Assembly (NCBI GenBank): GCA_002708845.1
Contig: PAPI01000034.1
Coordinates: 1 to 64,000 of the forward strand
Length of the DNA stretch: 64,000 bases
Origin: Leeuwenhoekiella sp.
GTDB lineage: Bacteria; Bacteroidota; Bacteroidia; Flavobacteriales; Flavobacteriaceae
Reading direction: 5' to 3'
Both the position numbers and the translations under genes were made by a program. Positions 46,666 through 56,708 of this stretch are shown piece by piece (the stretch's first letter is position 1; each line of letters begins with the position of its first letter). The notes under the pieces are model-generated. The model saw nothing but the letters and a program-made list of their open reading frames with translations. It was not told the DNA's origin and ran no database searches.

Positions 46666-47781
46666 GTGAAGTACTACATCATAGCAGGCGAAGCGAGTGG
46701 CGATTTACACGCCTCAAACCTGATGAAGGCCCTTAAAAAAGAAGATCCCGAGGCCGAATTCCGGTTTTGGGGTGGGGATTTGATGCAGCAGCAAGGCGGT
46801 ACTTTGGTAAAACACTACCGCGATCTGGCGTTTATGGGTTTTCTCGAAGTATTGCTGAACATCAGAACTATTTTTAAAAATCTGGCATTTTGTAAAAAAG
46901 ACATTCTTGCCTATCAACCTGACGTAATCATTTATATTGATTACCCGGGTTTCAATTTACGCATAGCGAAATGGGCACGCGTTCAGGGATTTAAAAACTA
47001 CTACTATATTTCGCCTCAAATCTGGGCCTGGAAAGAAGGCCGAATTAAAGACATAAAGCGAGATGTAGATGAACTCTTTGTGATTCTGCCTTTTGAAAAA
47101 GAATTTTACGAAAAGAAACATCAGTTTCCCGTTCATTTTGTGGGCCATCCTTTACTCGATGCGATTCAGGCCCGCGAACCCATAGCCCCTAAAACCTTCC
47201 GCAAAAAGAACGACTTGGATGAGCGACCTATAATTGCTCTATTACCGGGAAGTCGTAAGCAGGAAATACAGAAAATGCTTGAAGGTATGCTCAGCATTAC
47301 CGGTGATTTTAAAGACTATCAGTTTGTAATAGCTGGCGCTCCCAGTCAGGATCTCGAATTTTACGAGCCGTTTTTAAAGAAAAACCGCGTGCACATTGTG
47401 ATGAATGAGACCTATAATCTTCTGGACGTGGCCAGCGCAGCATTAGTTACTTCGGGCACAGCCACACTCGAAACGGCACTATTTAAAGTTCCTGAAGTAG
47501 TTTGTTATAAGGGCGGAAGGATTTCATACGAGATTGCAAAGCGGGTGATTAATCTCAAGTATATTTCGCTAGTAAACCTCATTATGAATAAAGAAGTGGT
47601 AAAAGAATTGATTCAAACCGATTTTAATACCAAATCGCTGAAAGTGGCGTTAACCACTATTCTTGATGAGGAAAAGCGGAAACAATTATTTCACGAATAT
47701 TTCGAACTCGAGAAAAAGCTGGGAGGTTCTGGAGCCAGTAGGAATACAGCTCAATTGATATATAAAAGTTTAAAAAAATAA
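46666..47781 (+). CDS. lpxB: Lipid-A-disaccharide synthase LpxB
   Basis: A 371-residue GT19 glycosyltransferase that joins UDP-2,3-diacylglucosamine and lipid X to make the lipid A disaccharide. The start is GTG at 46666 (VKYYIIAGEASGDLHASNLM), and the family signature IIAGEASGDLH follows at once. LLPGSRKQEIQKMLEGML and a SGTATLETALFKVPEVVCYKGG stretch are the donor-binding region. Likely co-transcribed with surE. Confidence 0.96.
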   Translation: MKYYIIAGEASGDLHASNLMKALKKEDPEAEFRFWGGDLMQQQGGTLVKHYRDLAFMGFLEVLLNIRTIFKNLAFCKKDILAYQPDVIIYIDYPGFNLRIAKWARVQGFKNYYYISPQIWAWKEGRIKDIKRDVDELFVILPFEKEFYEKKHQFPVHFVGHPLLDAIQAREPIAPKTFRKKNDLDERPIIALLPGSRKQEIQKMLEGMLSITGDFKDYQFVIAGAPSQDLEFYEPFLKKNRVHIVMNETYNLLDVASAALVTSGTATLETALFKVPEVVCYKGGRISYEIAKRVINLKYISLVNLIMNKEVVKELIQTDFNTKSLKVALTTILDEEKRKQLFHEYFELEKKLGGSGASRNTAQLIYKSLKK

Positions 47782-47894
47782 AAAATACCGAACTAAGCCT
47801 ACGAGGTATAAACCTGAGATTATTTAAAATTATCAGACAGGCGAAGGAATATTTTTCACTTTGGCGCCGTCAATAAAGGAAGATTTGCTTCTAT

Positions 47895-48491
47895 ATGAAG
47901 AGAAACAGAATAATAAAGCATAGTATCATACCCGCCATTTGCCTGGCCTTAACCGGTTGCGGCGGAAGTAAAACAACAACCCAAACTAACGCTGCGGTCA
48001 TAGGAGCTGTAGAGTATGAAGCTCCTAAACGGAAAGAAATCAAAGTTTCAGAAGATGCCGGAGATGAACTCATTTATCTTTCTGAAATTAAAGATGAAGA
48101 TGAAAACCAACTGCGCTACAATATCATAAGTAATGCCCGCCGGTTTGAAGGTACGCCCTATAAATATGGCGGCACTACCTCTAAAGGGATGGACTGTAGC
48201 GGCTTAATTTACACGGCTTTTTTAGAAGAAAACATCAGTATCCCCAGAGTAAGCCGTGCTATTGCTGAAGAGGGTAAACGCATCAAAACCGATGAAGTAA
48301 TACCTGGTGATTTGTTATTCTTTATAACCGGAAGACGCAGTAAAAACATCAATCATGTAGGTCTGGTTGTCGATGTCTTACCCGGTCAGATTCTATTTAT
48401 CCACTCTTCTACCTCTCAGGGAGTCATTGTTTCTTCTTTGAATGAAGGTTATTGGAACAATGCTTTTATAGAAGCTCGCCGCATTATGTAA
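47895..48491 (+). CDS. C40 (NlpC/P60) peptidoglycan peptidase, lipoprotein
   Basis: A 198-residue exported hydrolase that cuts stem peptides of peptidoglycan. The lipobox LTGC places the lipidated Cys at residue 22. The catalytic Cys101 is in KGMDCSGLIYTAF, His154 in INHVGLVVD and His170 in LFIHSSTSQG. The preceding linker is short and charged. It may be involved in cell-wall growth near the lpxB-comEC stretch, but the neighbours give no direct link. Confidence 0.93.
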   Translation: MKRNRIIKHSIIPAICLALTGCGGSKTTTQTNAAVIGAVEYEAPKRKEIKVSEDAGDELIYLSEIKDEDENQLRYNIISNARRFEGTPYKYGGTTSKGMDCSGLIYTAFLEENISIPRVSRAIAEEGKRIKTDEVIPGDLLFFITGRRSKNINHVGLVVDVLPGQILFIHSSTSQGVIVSSLNEGYWNNAFIEARRIM

Positions 48492-48580
48492 TTTTCAATA
48501 TAAGTAGTAATTTAAGGGGACTGTTCTTAGTACGCCCTACCGTTTAAGCAACAGGTGATTTTGTATTCTAAAAATTACTT

Positions 48581-50605
48581 GTGAAAGGCTTAAATACTTC
48601 ATTACTATTAATTCTTATAGGGCTTGTAGTTGGCATAGCACTCGGAAGCCTCTATAAATTTTCGCTCAACTCTATTCTCCTCGCACAGGCTGCAACTTTT
48701 ATCTTCTTTGGTCTTATTCATTTTAGACATCGGCAAAAGAAGTCGTGTTTATCTGGAATGGCTGCCCTTCTTTTATTCGCTTCCACAGGTTTTTTGATTT
48801 ATACGATAAGCAACCCACTTCTTGCAAAACAGCACTACCTGAACGTGAACCATGCAAACAGTAAAAATAATTTTGTTTTTGAGTTAGAAGAGCAACTTCC
48901 TCCGGGTAATGCACAAGCCCGTTTTACAGCACAGATGCTTCGGGTAAATGATAAAATTGCAACGGGTAAAGTCCTGCTAAGCATACCCAAAGATTCATCG
49001 ATAAATTCTAACGACTTCTCGATCGGCACCATTATTTATGTCAAAACCTCATTACAAACTGAATTTCCATTACAAGCACCTTACCAGTTTGACTATGGTA
49101 AATACCTCCGGAACAAAGGCATTTTCGGTCAAATCAGGCTGGAGCCCGGTTTATTTATAAACCTTCCCCAGAAAGAGATCGCCTCGAAATTGAGCACATA
49201 TCAAATTCGCTCGTACCTCAAATCTAAATTAAATCACTACGACCTCAGCCCTGATTCCAGAGCTATAACCTATGCGCTACTTTTAGGTGAACGCCAGGAT
49301 TTGTCTCCACAGCTCAGACAAAACTATGTTGACGCCGGTGTCATTCACATTCTGGCTGTGTCCGGACTTCACGTGGGTATTTTGATGCTGTTGGTGCAGT
49401 TCTTACTCAAACCCTTAGGTAATGCCAGGAAAACAAGACTACTTCGCCTGATAATCGTGATTGTTGCAATTTGGTTATTTGCAATTCTAACTGGTCTGTC
49501 TCCATCTGTATTAAGAGCAGCTACGATGTTTACCTTTCTACAAATAGGTTTGGTTTACGGTCAGCGACGCTCAGGATATAACGCGCTGATCGCATCGGCA
49601 TTGATATTACTTCTTATAAATCCCAGACTCTTGTTTGAAGTGGGCTTTCAACTGAGCTACGCGGCCGTGTCTTTTATAATGTGGCTTTATCCAAAAATTG
49701 AAGTTCTTTGGGTTCCTAAAAACAAAATCCTGCGTTACTACTGGCAACTCGTTTGTGTAAGTCTTGCTGCACAACTGGGCGTTTTACCTTTAAGCCTGTA
49801 TTATTTTCATCAGTTTCCAGGATTATTTCTTGTCGCTAATCTGGTCGTGCTTCCATTTTTGGGATTTATTCTCATGTATGGAATCTTAATCCTTAGCCTT
49901 TCTGCACTAAATCTTCTACCTGATTTTTTGATGAAAATTTACGACTTCACCCTTCAACTGCTTAATTCGTTTATTGAGCTCATTTCACAGGCAGACCCGT
50001 TTATTTTCAGAAATATCTATTTTCCGTTGATCTTGATTCCTGTACTCTATTTGCTGACATTCTCTTTAGGCAGGCTTATTCAGAAAATAAATTATAAAAA
50101 CCTTAGTCGATTTCTGATCGTCTGCGCCCTCCTACCCCTGACTCTTTTGGCCTTGAAACTGAAGCAAAACGAACAATTCTATATCCTCAACACTTACCGT
50201 TCAACAAGTCTTGCCCAAGTGAAAGGTTCAAACAATTTGTTGCTGTACCTGAATGATGAAAAAACGGATATATCCAAAATCAGTAATGGCTTTATGGAAA
50301 ACTTACAGATTAAAGAAATCAGGACCAAAAGCTTAGAGTCCATTTATAACACTCCTGATAGACCGCTGCTAGTAGTTGATAGTCTCGCTATTTATCAGCT
50401 GAAAGAATTGCAACCCGGATACATTCTGCTCACCCAATCGCCAAAAATCAATCTCGACCGCTTAATGCAACTTTTCCCTAACGCAACTATTATAGCAGAC
50501 GCAAGCAATTACAGAAGTTATGTCAAACGCTGGGAAGAGACCTGCAAAAAACGAGAAATCCCTTTTCATAATACATACGAAAAGGGATTTTATAAGATTG
50601 ACTAA
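48581..50605 (+). CDS. comEC: ComEC/Rec2-family competence-related membrane protein
   Basis: A 674-residue polytopic protein with a GTG start. In naturally competent bacteria ComEC forms the inner-membrane channel for single-stranded DNA. An N-terminal OB-like domain precedes the competence helices, in which VDAGVIHILAVSGLHVGIL and LTGLSPSVLRAATMFTFLQ are family landmarks. The C-terminal part keeps a degraded metallo-beta-lactamase-like fold without its HxHxDH motif, as in related Bacteroidota. The 3' end of the gene carries a terminator-like hairpin. Confidence 0.9.
   Translation: MKGLNTSLLLILIGLVVGIALGSLYKFSLNSILLAQAATFIFFGLIHFRHRQKKSCLSGMAALLLFASTGFLIYTISNPLLAKQHYLNVNHANSKNNFVFELEEQLPPGNAQARFTAQMLRVNDKIATGKVLLSIPKDSSINSNDFSIGTIIYVKTSLQTEFPLQAPYQFDYGKYLRNKGIFGQIRLEPGLFINLPQKEIASKLSTYQIRSYLKSKLNHYDLSPDSRAITYALLLGERQDLSPQLRQNYVDAGVIHILAVSGLHVGILMLLVQFLLKPLGNARKTRLLRLIIVIVAIWLFAILTGLSPSVLRAATMFTFLQIGLVYGQRRSGYNALIASALILLLINPRLLFEVGFQLSYAAVSFIMWLYPKIEVLWVPKNKILRYYWQLVCVSLAAQLGVLPLSLYYFHQFPGLFLVANLVVLPFLGFILMYGILILSLSALNLLPDFLMKIYDFTLQLLNSFIELISQADPFIFRNIYFPLILIPVLYLLTFSLGRLIQKINYKNLSRFLIVCALLPLTLLALKLKQNEQFYILNTYRSTSLAQVKGSNNLLLYLNDEKTDISKISNGFMENLQIKEIRTKSLESIYNTPDRPLLVVDSLAIYQLKELQPGYILLTQSPKINLDRLMQLFPNATIIADASNYRSYVKRWEETCKKREIPFHNTYEKGFYKID
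50556..50590 (-). terminator. Terminator-like hairpin inside the 3' end of comEC
   Basis: A perfect 12-bp stem AAATCCCTTTTC/GAAAAGGGATTT (50556-50567 with 50579-50590) around an 11-base loop. On the minus strand it is followed four bases later by TTTTTT, so it can end transcription of the thioredoxin gene. On the plus strand it is followed by TATAAG, a poor T run, before the comEC stop at 50603-50605. Confidence 0.6.
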
Positions 50606-50612
50606 AATATTT

Positions 50613-51167
50613 TCAGCCTTTAAAGGTGCTCACAAAATTTTCCTGATAGTTCTGCCAGGCCTCTGCGGAAGTAATTTTCTTATACGCATCAGAATGCACC
50701 ATTTTTAAGAAAATTTCTAATTGCTGCGGAGTTTTATAACCCGGCACAGGCTGAATGAGTTTTCCGGTTTCGTCAAAAAAGACAACACTGGGATAGGCAT
50801 TTATTTTCATAGCATGGGCAAACAGATGCTGACTGTTTCGACCTTTACGATTGGGGTTGTAGTTAGGATTGGTATATACAAAATCCTGATAGTCTATTTC
50901 CTCTGTACCTTCCGCATTAAACTTTACAGCATAGTAATTTTTATTGATGTAGTTCGCTACATCTTTATTGTGAAAGGTATTCTGATCAAGTAGTTTACAG
51001 GGACCACACCAGTCTGTATAGACATCCATAAAAATCTTTCGGGGTTCTTTTTTCTGAGCTTCAAGAGCCTCGTTGAAACTCATCCATTTAATTTCGCCCT
51101 GCTTTTGGGAAAAGCCGGCAGCTGAGCCTAATACGATTAATAGAAGAAGTATAACTGTTTTTCTCAT
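50613..51167 (-). CDS. Exported thioredoxin-like protein
   Basis: A 184-residue protein with a signal sequence (MRKTVILLLLIVLGSAAGFS). The redox motif WCGPC places Cys54 and Cys57 after DVYTD. INAYPSVVFFDETG contains the cis-proline. These fit a periplasmic thioredoxin that reduces or isomerises disulfides. I use the ATG at 51167; an in-frame ATG at 51188 would add MCWKNRI before the signal. It sits downstream of the first POT gene and converges on comEC. Confidence 0.92.
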   Translation of the reverse strand: MRKTVILLLLIVLGSAAGFSQKQGEIKWMSFNEALEAQKKEPRKIFMDVYTDWCGPCKLLDQNTFHNKDVANYINKNYYAVKFNAEGTEEIDYQDFVYTNPNYNPNRKGRNSQHLFAHAMKINAYPSVVFFDETGKLIQPVPGYKTPQQLEIFLKMVHSDAYKKITSAEAWQNYQENFVSTFKG

Positions 51168-51206
51168 AATTCTGTTTTTCCAACACATTTCAAAAAGCAG
51201 ACCACT

Positions 51207-52952
51207 TTAATGAATACCGTGCATCAATTTCTTTAGTAACGGATGTAGCAGGATGATTAGTACCCCTGCACCTCCCGGAATTAAGAAAAATAATAAAAAG
51301 AAGGTAGAAAGTGAATATTCTGCAGTAATGGTATCGATCATACCTCCGGTTGTACCCGCAAGTTTATTACCTATTGCAATGGCCAGATACCATACCCCGT
51401 ACATCATCGCGATCATTCTGCCCGGCACTAATTTACTAACGTACGAAAGTCCTACCGGTGACAGGCAAAGTTCTCCCATTGTGTGAAAGAAATAGGCCAA
51501 AATCAACCAAATAATACTTACAGCAGCCACTTTTGCACCTTGCGGAATATCCCTAGATCCATAGGCCAAAGCCGCAAAGCCAACTCCTAAAAGAATAAGC
51601 CCTACTCCGTATTTCACGGCAACGCTAGGGTTGTATTTACTTTCCCAAAGTTTAGAGAAAAGTGGCGCAAAAATGATAATAAACAGTGAGTTTAATACGC
51701 TAAACCAGGATGCAGGAACTTCAGGTGCATCTGCTGTATATTGCTCGTAAAGCATTGTGATTACCAGTCCCCAGATGATGACAAAACTGGCTCCAAGAAT
51801 GATATTAGCCCATTTATACTTGTCAAAAGTTTGCTTAAACAACATCCATAACACCCAGGTAATTACCCCAAGCGGAATAACAGTGATTAGGGTATTTGCA
51901 ATTCTGAAAATGGCACCGGCACTTCCTTCTAATACCCGATCTGTGTAGTCATTTGCAAAAATAGTCATGGAGCCGCCGGCCTGTTCAAAAGCCGCCCAGA
52001 AGAAAATGGTAAAAAAGGCAAATATAGAAACCGCAATCATTCGATCACGCACTATGGGCGCATAACGTACTATACGAGAAACCAATAAGATGAGAAATAC
52101 AGCCAGAGCAAAAAGTATCATAAAATTACTTCCTGAGAGAGTTCCCACTTCAAAGTCAAAGACATTGACATCTCCAATTTTTGACATAGGATCATTAATA
52201 ATCCACACCAGTCCTATAACCGCGCTAATCACTATAAAAGCTTTATCCAGTACCGAAAAAGGATTCAATTTAACCGAAGGATCTGCATTTGCAGTAGCAT
52301 CAGCTTCCCCTTTTACGGGCTTTTTACCAACTTCTCCAAAAATATCCTGCGAGAAATAAAACTGAAGCATCCCGGCAAACATAAAAATCCCTGCCAGTCC
52401 GAAGCCCCAATGCCAACCCCATTGTTCGCCCAGGTAGCCACACAGCAAAATACCCAAAAATGCTCCGGCATTCACACCCATATAATAAATGGTATAAGCG
52501 CCGTCTTTTTTATGCTGATGGTTTTCATACATCTGCGAAATGATGGAGGTCATAGTAGGTTTAAAGAATCCATTACCCGCAATAAGTAGAAAAAGCCCCA
52601 AATACAATGCAAAAGGTGCGTTAAGCGCCATTGAAGCGTGACCTAAAGTCATCAACAAAGCCCCCAGAATTACAGCCATTCTATAACCAATCATCTTATC
52701 AGCGATGTAACCTCCCAAAATGGGTGTTAGATATACCATTGAGGTGTAGGTGCCATAAAGTGCGAGCGCGTGCTCTCTTGGCCAGGCCCAACCTTCATCA
52801 AAAAGTGATGCTGTTAAAAATAAAACGAGTAAGGCGCGCATACCGTAATAGGAAAAGCGCTCCCACATTTCGGTAAAAAACAATACAAATAATCCGGCGG
52901 GATGACCCAACACCGGATTTTTAAAAAACTGTTCTGTAGAGGAAGAAGTCAT
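51207..52952 (-). CDS. Peptide MFS transporter (POT/PTR2)
   Basis: A 581-residue proton-coupled di/tripeptide importer of the major facilitator superfamily. The proton-coupling motif ExxERFxYY is present (Glu28 to Tyr36, EMWERFSYY), and the PTR2 signature is near GNGFFKPTMTSII. It is longer than its neighbour because of an extra loop (about residues 200-235). It is a paralogue of the transporter 45 bases upstream. Confidence 0.94.
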   Translation of the reverse strand: MTSSSTEQFFKNPVLGHPAGLFVLFFTEMWERFSYYGMRALLVLFLTASLFDEGWAWPREHALALYGTYTSMVYLTPILGGYIADKMIGYRMAVILGALLMTLGHASMALNAPFALYLGLFLLIAGNGFFKPTMTSIISQMYENHQHKKDGAYTIYYMGVNAGAFLGILLCGYLGEQWGWHWGFGLAGIFMFAGMLQFYFSQDIFGEVGKKPVKGEADATANADPSVKLNPFSVLDKAFIVISAVIGLVWIINDPMSKIGDVNVFDFEVGTLSGSNFMILFALAVFLILLVSRIVRYAPIVRDRMIAVSIFAFFTIFFWAAFEQAGGSMTIFANDYTDRVLEGSAGAIFRIANTLITVIPLGVITWVLWMLFKQTFDKYKWANIILGASFVIIWGLVITMLYEQYTADAPEVPASWFSVLNSLFIIIFAPLFSKLWESKYNPSVAVKYGVGLILLGVGFAALAYGSRDIPQGAKVAAVSIIWLILAYFFHTMGELCLSPVGLSYVSKLVPGRMIAMMYGVWYLAIAIGNKLAGTTGGMIDTITAEYSLSTFFLLFFLIPGGAGVLIILLHPLLKKLMHGIH

Positions 52953-52997
52953 ATTTTTATCTTCTTTGATTTTATTCAGTTATAGAGGTATATGGGT

Positions 52998-54527
52998 TTA
53001 GTGCACTTTACCCATTAGCTTAGATAAGATTGGTGATAAAATAAGTACAATTACCGCTGCACCCAAAGCATAATAGGCGATCAACTCAAACCCGTCTGTA
53101 TAAACACCTATCGTTTCCAATCCGCCAACGTTTTTATCAGTACTTTCTATAGCTAATTTTTTCCCTATAAAACCTACAATCTGAAAGGCAAAGGCTGAAG
53201 ACAAGAACCATACACCCATCATAAACGCCACAATGCGTTTAGGTGATAAATCGGTTATCTTAGAAAGACCAACTGGAGACATAAAAAGCTCACCTACGGA
53301 AATCAAAAAATACATGATCATCAAATAGGAGAAAGGTACCATTCCTTCACCATCAGCACTACCTCCACTCAAAGCCAGAATGTAAAAGCTTATCCCCGCA
53401 AAAGCCAAACCCATTGCAAACTTATAAGGAGTTCTTGGGTTTATTTTCTTTTTGCTAAGGTATGTCCACATCAAGGAAATAGGTATGGAAAGTATAATGA
53501 TGTACATCGAATTTAGCGCATTTGTCTGCGCTGCATCTATTAAAATGAGATTTACATTACGTGCTGCAAAGAGCGTAATTACGCTACCTGAGAGCTCATG
53601 GAATCCCCAAAATACAGTCATAAACAGCGTGATAAACACGGCTACGAAAAGCTTTTTACGCTCATCTAAAGTAGCCTGATACATAATATATCCCAGATAG
53701 ACTAAAACGGCAACTCCTATGAGTTTAAAAATTATATTCACAATATTCTGATCGCCAAAGAATGTCCCATCAGCACCCAGAGGCTTATAGGAAGAAAGCA
53801 ACCACGCGATAACCGGTACTGCGAGAACTGAAAGCACATACACAATTAACTTTGGACTAACTTTTTTAGATTTTGATTCTTCTCTAACCGGAGCGTGACC
53901 TCGTTCTCCAAAAACATTAGTTCTGATCCCGTGCCAGAAGACCAGCAATCCGGTTAACATACCTATTCCTGCAAGTCCGAAGCCATAATGCCAACCGTAA
54001 GTTGCACCTAGCCAACCACACAATAAGGGAGCTACAAAACCCCCAATATTTATACCCATGTAAAAAATGGTGAAACCCGAATCCTTTTTAGGGTCACCAT
54101 CCTCATACAAGGTTCCTACAAACGTGGAAATATTTGGTTTAAAGAATCCATTTCCTACTACGATAAACGCAAGAGCAAGAAAAAAAGCGAGATTGTTTTC
54201 TATAGCAAGAACAAAATGACCAACAGCCATAAGAATTCCACCTAAAAAGATAGAACTGCGCATTCCCAATATGGAATCTGACAATCTACCTCCAATTACT
54301 GTAGAAGCATAAACTAAAGAACCGTAAGAAGAGTATACTGCTGCAGCTGCAAAATCCCGGGCTAATAAAGCCTCAAAGATCACATTAACCATATAGAGCG
54401 TAAGTAACGCCCGCATACCGTAAAAGCTGAAACGCTCCCACAACTCCGCAAAAAAGAGATAAAAAAGTCCTTTAGGATGGCCAAATACTGTTGGCTGATC
54501 GTCGTATGTACTGGTTGCTTCTGTCAT
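52998..54527 (-). CDS. Peptide MFS transporter (POT/PTR2)
   Basis: A 509-residue proton-coupled peptide importer. ELWERFSFY (Glu28 to Tyr36) is the ExxERFxYY motif with one Phe, and GNGFFKPNISTFVG is the PTR2 signature. Its start lies nine bases after the dipeptidyl peptidase stop, so the pair is one unit: enzyme liberates dipeptides, permease takes them up. The second POT gene follows. Confidence 0.94.
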   Translation of the reverse strand: MTEATSTYDDQPTVFGHPKGLFYLFFAELWERFSFYGMRALLTLYMVNVIFEALLARDFAAAAVYSSYGSLVYASTVIGGRLSDSILGMRSSIFLGGILMAVGHFVLAIENNLAFFLALAFIVVGNGFFKPNISTFVGTLYEDGDPKKDSGFTIFYMGINIGGFVAPLLCGWLGATYGWHYGFGLAGIGMLTGLLVFWHGIRTNVFGERGHAPVREESKSKKVSPKLIVYVLSVLAVPVIAWLLSSYKPLGADGTFFGDQNIVNIIFKLIGVAVLVYLGYIMYQATLDERKKLFVAVFITLFMTVFWGFHELSGSVITLFAARNVNLILIDAAQTNALNSMYIIILSIPISLMWTYLSKKKINPRTPYKFAMGLAFAGISFYILALSGGSADGEGMVPFSYLMIMYFLISVGELFMSPVGLSKITDLSPKRIVAFMMGVWFLSSAFAFQIVGFIGKKLAIESTDKNVGGLETIGVYTDGFELIAYYALGAAVIVLILSPILSKLMGKVH

Positions 54528-54536
54528 AGAAATAGA

Positions 54537-56708
54537 TTATAAATTCTCTTTAATAAAATTGGTCATTTTAGTATACAGGTGTAAACGGGTGTTACCACCA
54601 TAAATTCCGTGATTTTTATCCGGGTAAATAGCCCAGTCAAACTGTTTATTAGCCTGCACCAGCGCTTCGATAAGGCGCATTGTATTTTGTACATGTACAT
54701 TATCATCTGCACTACCGTGTACCAATAAGTATTTTCCTTTGAGTTTATCTACGTGAGAAATAGGTGAGTTTTCGTCATAACCACTGGCGTTCTCCTGTGG
54801 TGTGGTCATATAGCGCTCGGTATAAATAGAATCGTAAAACCTCCAGCTGGTAACAGGAGCTACTGCAATGGCCATTTTGAAAGTATCGGCACCTTGAAAT
54901 ATAGCATTAGATGCCATAAAGCCTCCATAACTCCATCCCCAGATGCCGATACGATCTGCATCAATGTAAGGACGTTCTCCCAATTTCTGAGCGGCAGCAA
55001 TCTGATCCTCTACCTCGTATTTACCCAATTCATTTTGAGTCATTTTCTTGAAATCACGCCCTTTTAAACCGGTTCCACGAGGATCTACACAGACAATAAT
55101 ATAACCGTCCTGAGCAAGCATCTGAAACCAATAATCGTTACCGCCACCCCAGCTGTTAGCGACACTTTGAGAACCGGGCCCCGAATACTGCGTCATAAAT
55201 ACCGGGTATTTTTTTGAAGAATCAAAATCTTTAGGTTTCAGCATCCAGGCGTTGAGTTCTTCACCATTTATGGGAAGGGTGAAAAATTCCTTTTCTGAAA
55301 TTATGTAATCAGAAAACTGATCTTTTAAGGCCTGATTGTCTTTAATCTTGCGAATGAGTTTTCCGTCTTTAGCACTATGCAAGGTAAACACATAAGGCGT
55401 TGAAGCATCTGAAAAACTGTTGATGTAATACGTAAAGTCGGTACTGAAATTGGCCGAGTTGGTACCTGCATCTGCACTGAGTGCTTTTTTACCTGAACCA
55501 TTTAGCTTGACAGCATAAACTCCCCTGTTGATTGAACCGTTTTCAGAACTTTGGTAAAACACCCGCTTGGTTTTAGGGTCATAACCATAGTAACTGGTTA
55601 CTTCCCAGGGACCTTTAGTAACCTGATTGATTAATTTCCCATCCTTGTTATAGTGGTATATGTGATTCCACCCATCTTTTTCGCTGGTCCAGAGAAATTC
55701 ATTATCATCCAAGAAAGTAAGATTATCGGTAATATCTACGTAGGCATCGTCAGTATCAGACAGAATAAGTTTCGCTTTCGCGGAAGCGCCATCTACAAAA
55801 AGCAGGTTGACATCGTTTTGCTTTCGATTTGTGGTTTGTACAGCCAGTACATCGGCATCCGGAGTCCACTCCAGACGTGGGATGTAATAATTCTGAAATC
55901 CGGAAAGATCAACTTCCTTAGTTTTTTGATCTTCCAGATTATAAATATGTAAGCTTACCGTAGCATTGGTTTCGCCGGCTTTAGGATACTTAAACACATC
56001 TTGAGAAGGATATAATTCCTTACCAAAAACATCCATAGAAAATTCAGGCACCTCGGTCTCATCAAAGCGGATGTAAGCCAATTTAGTTCCGTCTGCATTC
56101 CAGTCAAAAGCGCGCACAAAGGCAAATTCTTCTTCATACACCCAGTCTGTAATACCATTTATGATTTTATTTTTGGCACCATCTGTAGTAACCTGAGTGG
56201 TCTCACCGGTCATCAGGTTCTTAACAAATAGGTTATTATCCTGCCCATAGGCCACTTTGGAGGCGTCAGGCGAAAAGGTGGGCTCCTGAATGGCTTCGTC
56301 AGCAACTTTAGTGAGCTTTTTGGTCTTTAAATCATAGACATAATAGACGCCAAGACTTGAACGGCGGTAAATAGAGCGCAGGTTGGTACTCAAAAGCACC
56401 TTACTCTCATCATCGCTCAACGTGTACCCGATAAAATAATCAAGCCCTTCAATTTCGCTGGAATTGATTAGCGTAGAAACTTTATCGCCGGTTTTGTAAC
56501 TGTAAACATCAAGCGTTTTTGTTCCTGTATTTCGGTCAGTATTGAGAACAGCATATTCTTTCCCGTTATTCATAGAATGCAATCGATCAAGATATTGCAT
56601 TCTAAATGTACCGTCATAGATTTCTTCTAAGGTGATTTGTTTTTGTTGAGCATAAACGGCTCCCACAAGGAGAAAAAAAATCAGGGCACCTGCTTTTCGT
56701 ATTGACAT
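54537..56708 (-). CDS. Dipeptidyl peptidase IV, S9B family
   Basis: A 723-residue exported serine peptidase that removes X-Pro (or X-Ala) dipeptides from peptide N-termini. A signal peptide (AGALIFFLLVGAVYAQ) is followed by an N-terminal beta-propeller (about 40-470) and a C-terminal alpha/beta-hydrolase. Catalytic residues are Ser593 in GWSYGGF, Asp near 668-669 in SADDNVHVQN and His700 in NHGIYGG. It heads an operon with two peptide permeases. Confidence 0.95.
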   Translation of the reverse strand: MSIRKAGALIFFLLVGAVYAQQKQITLEEIYDGTFRMQYLDRLHSMNNGKEYAVLNTDRNTGTKTLDVYSYKTGDKVSTLINSSEIEGLDYFIGYTLSDDESKVLLSTNLRSIYRRSSLGVYYVYDLKTKKLTKVADEAIQEPTFSPDASKVAYGQDNNLFVKNLMTGETTQVTTDGAKNKIINGITDWVYEEEFAFVRAFDWNADGTKLAYIRFDETEVPEFSMDVFGKELYPSQDVFKYPKAGETNATVSLHIYNLEDQKTKEVDLSGFQNYYIPRLEWTPDADVLAVQTTNRKQNDVNLLFVDGASAKAKLILSDTDDAYVDITDNLTFLDDNEFLWTSEKDGWNHIYHYNKDGKLINQVTKGPWEVTSYYGYDPKTKRVFYQSSENGSINRGVYAVKLNGSGKKALSADAGTNSANFSTDFTYYINSFSDASTPYVFTLHSAKDGKLIRKIKDNQALKDQFSDYIISEKEFFTLPINGEELNAWMLKPKDFDSSKKYPVFMTQYSGPGSQSVANSWGGGNDYWFQMLAQDGYIIVCVDPRGTGLKGRDFKKMTQNELGKYEVEDQIAAAQKLGERPYIDADRIGIWGWSYGGFMASNAIFQGADTFKMAIAVAPVTSWRFYDSIYTERYMTTPQENASGYDENSPISHVDKLKGKYLLVHGSADDNVHVQNTMRLIEALVQANKQFDWAIYPDKNHGIYGGNTRLHLYTKMTNFIKENL
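55773..55788. repeat. CGCTTTCGCGGAAGCG near-palindrome
   Basis: One mismatch from the 16-bp perfect palindrome CGCTTTCGCGAAAGCG found at 626-641. Inside the dipeptidyl peptidase gene. Confidence 0.5.
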
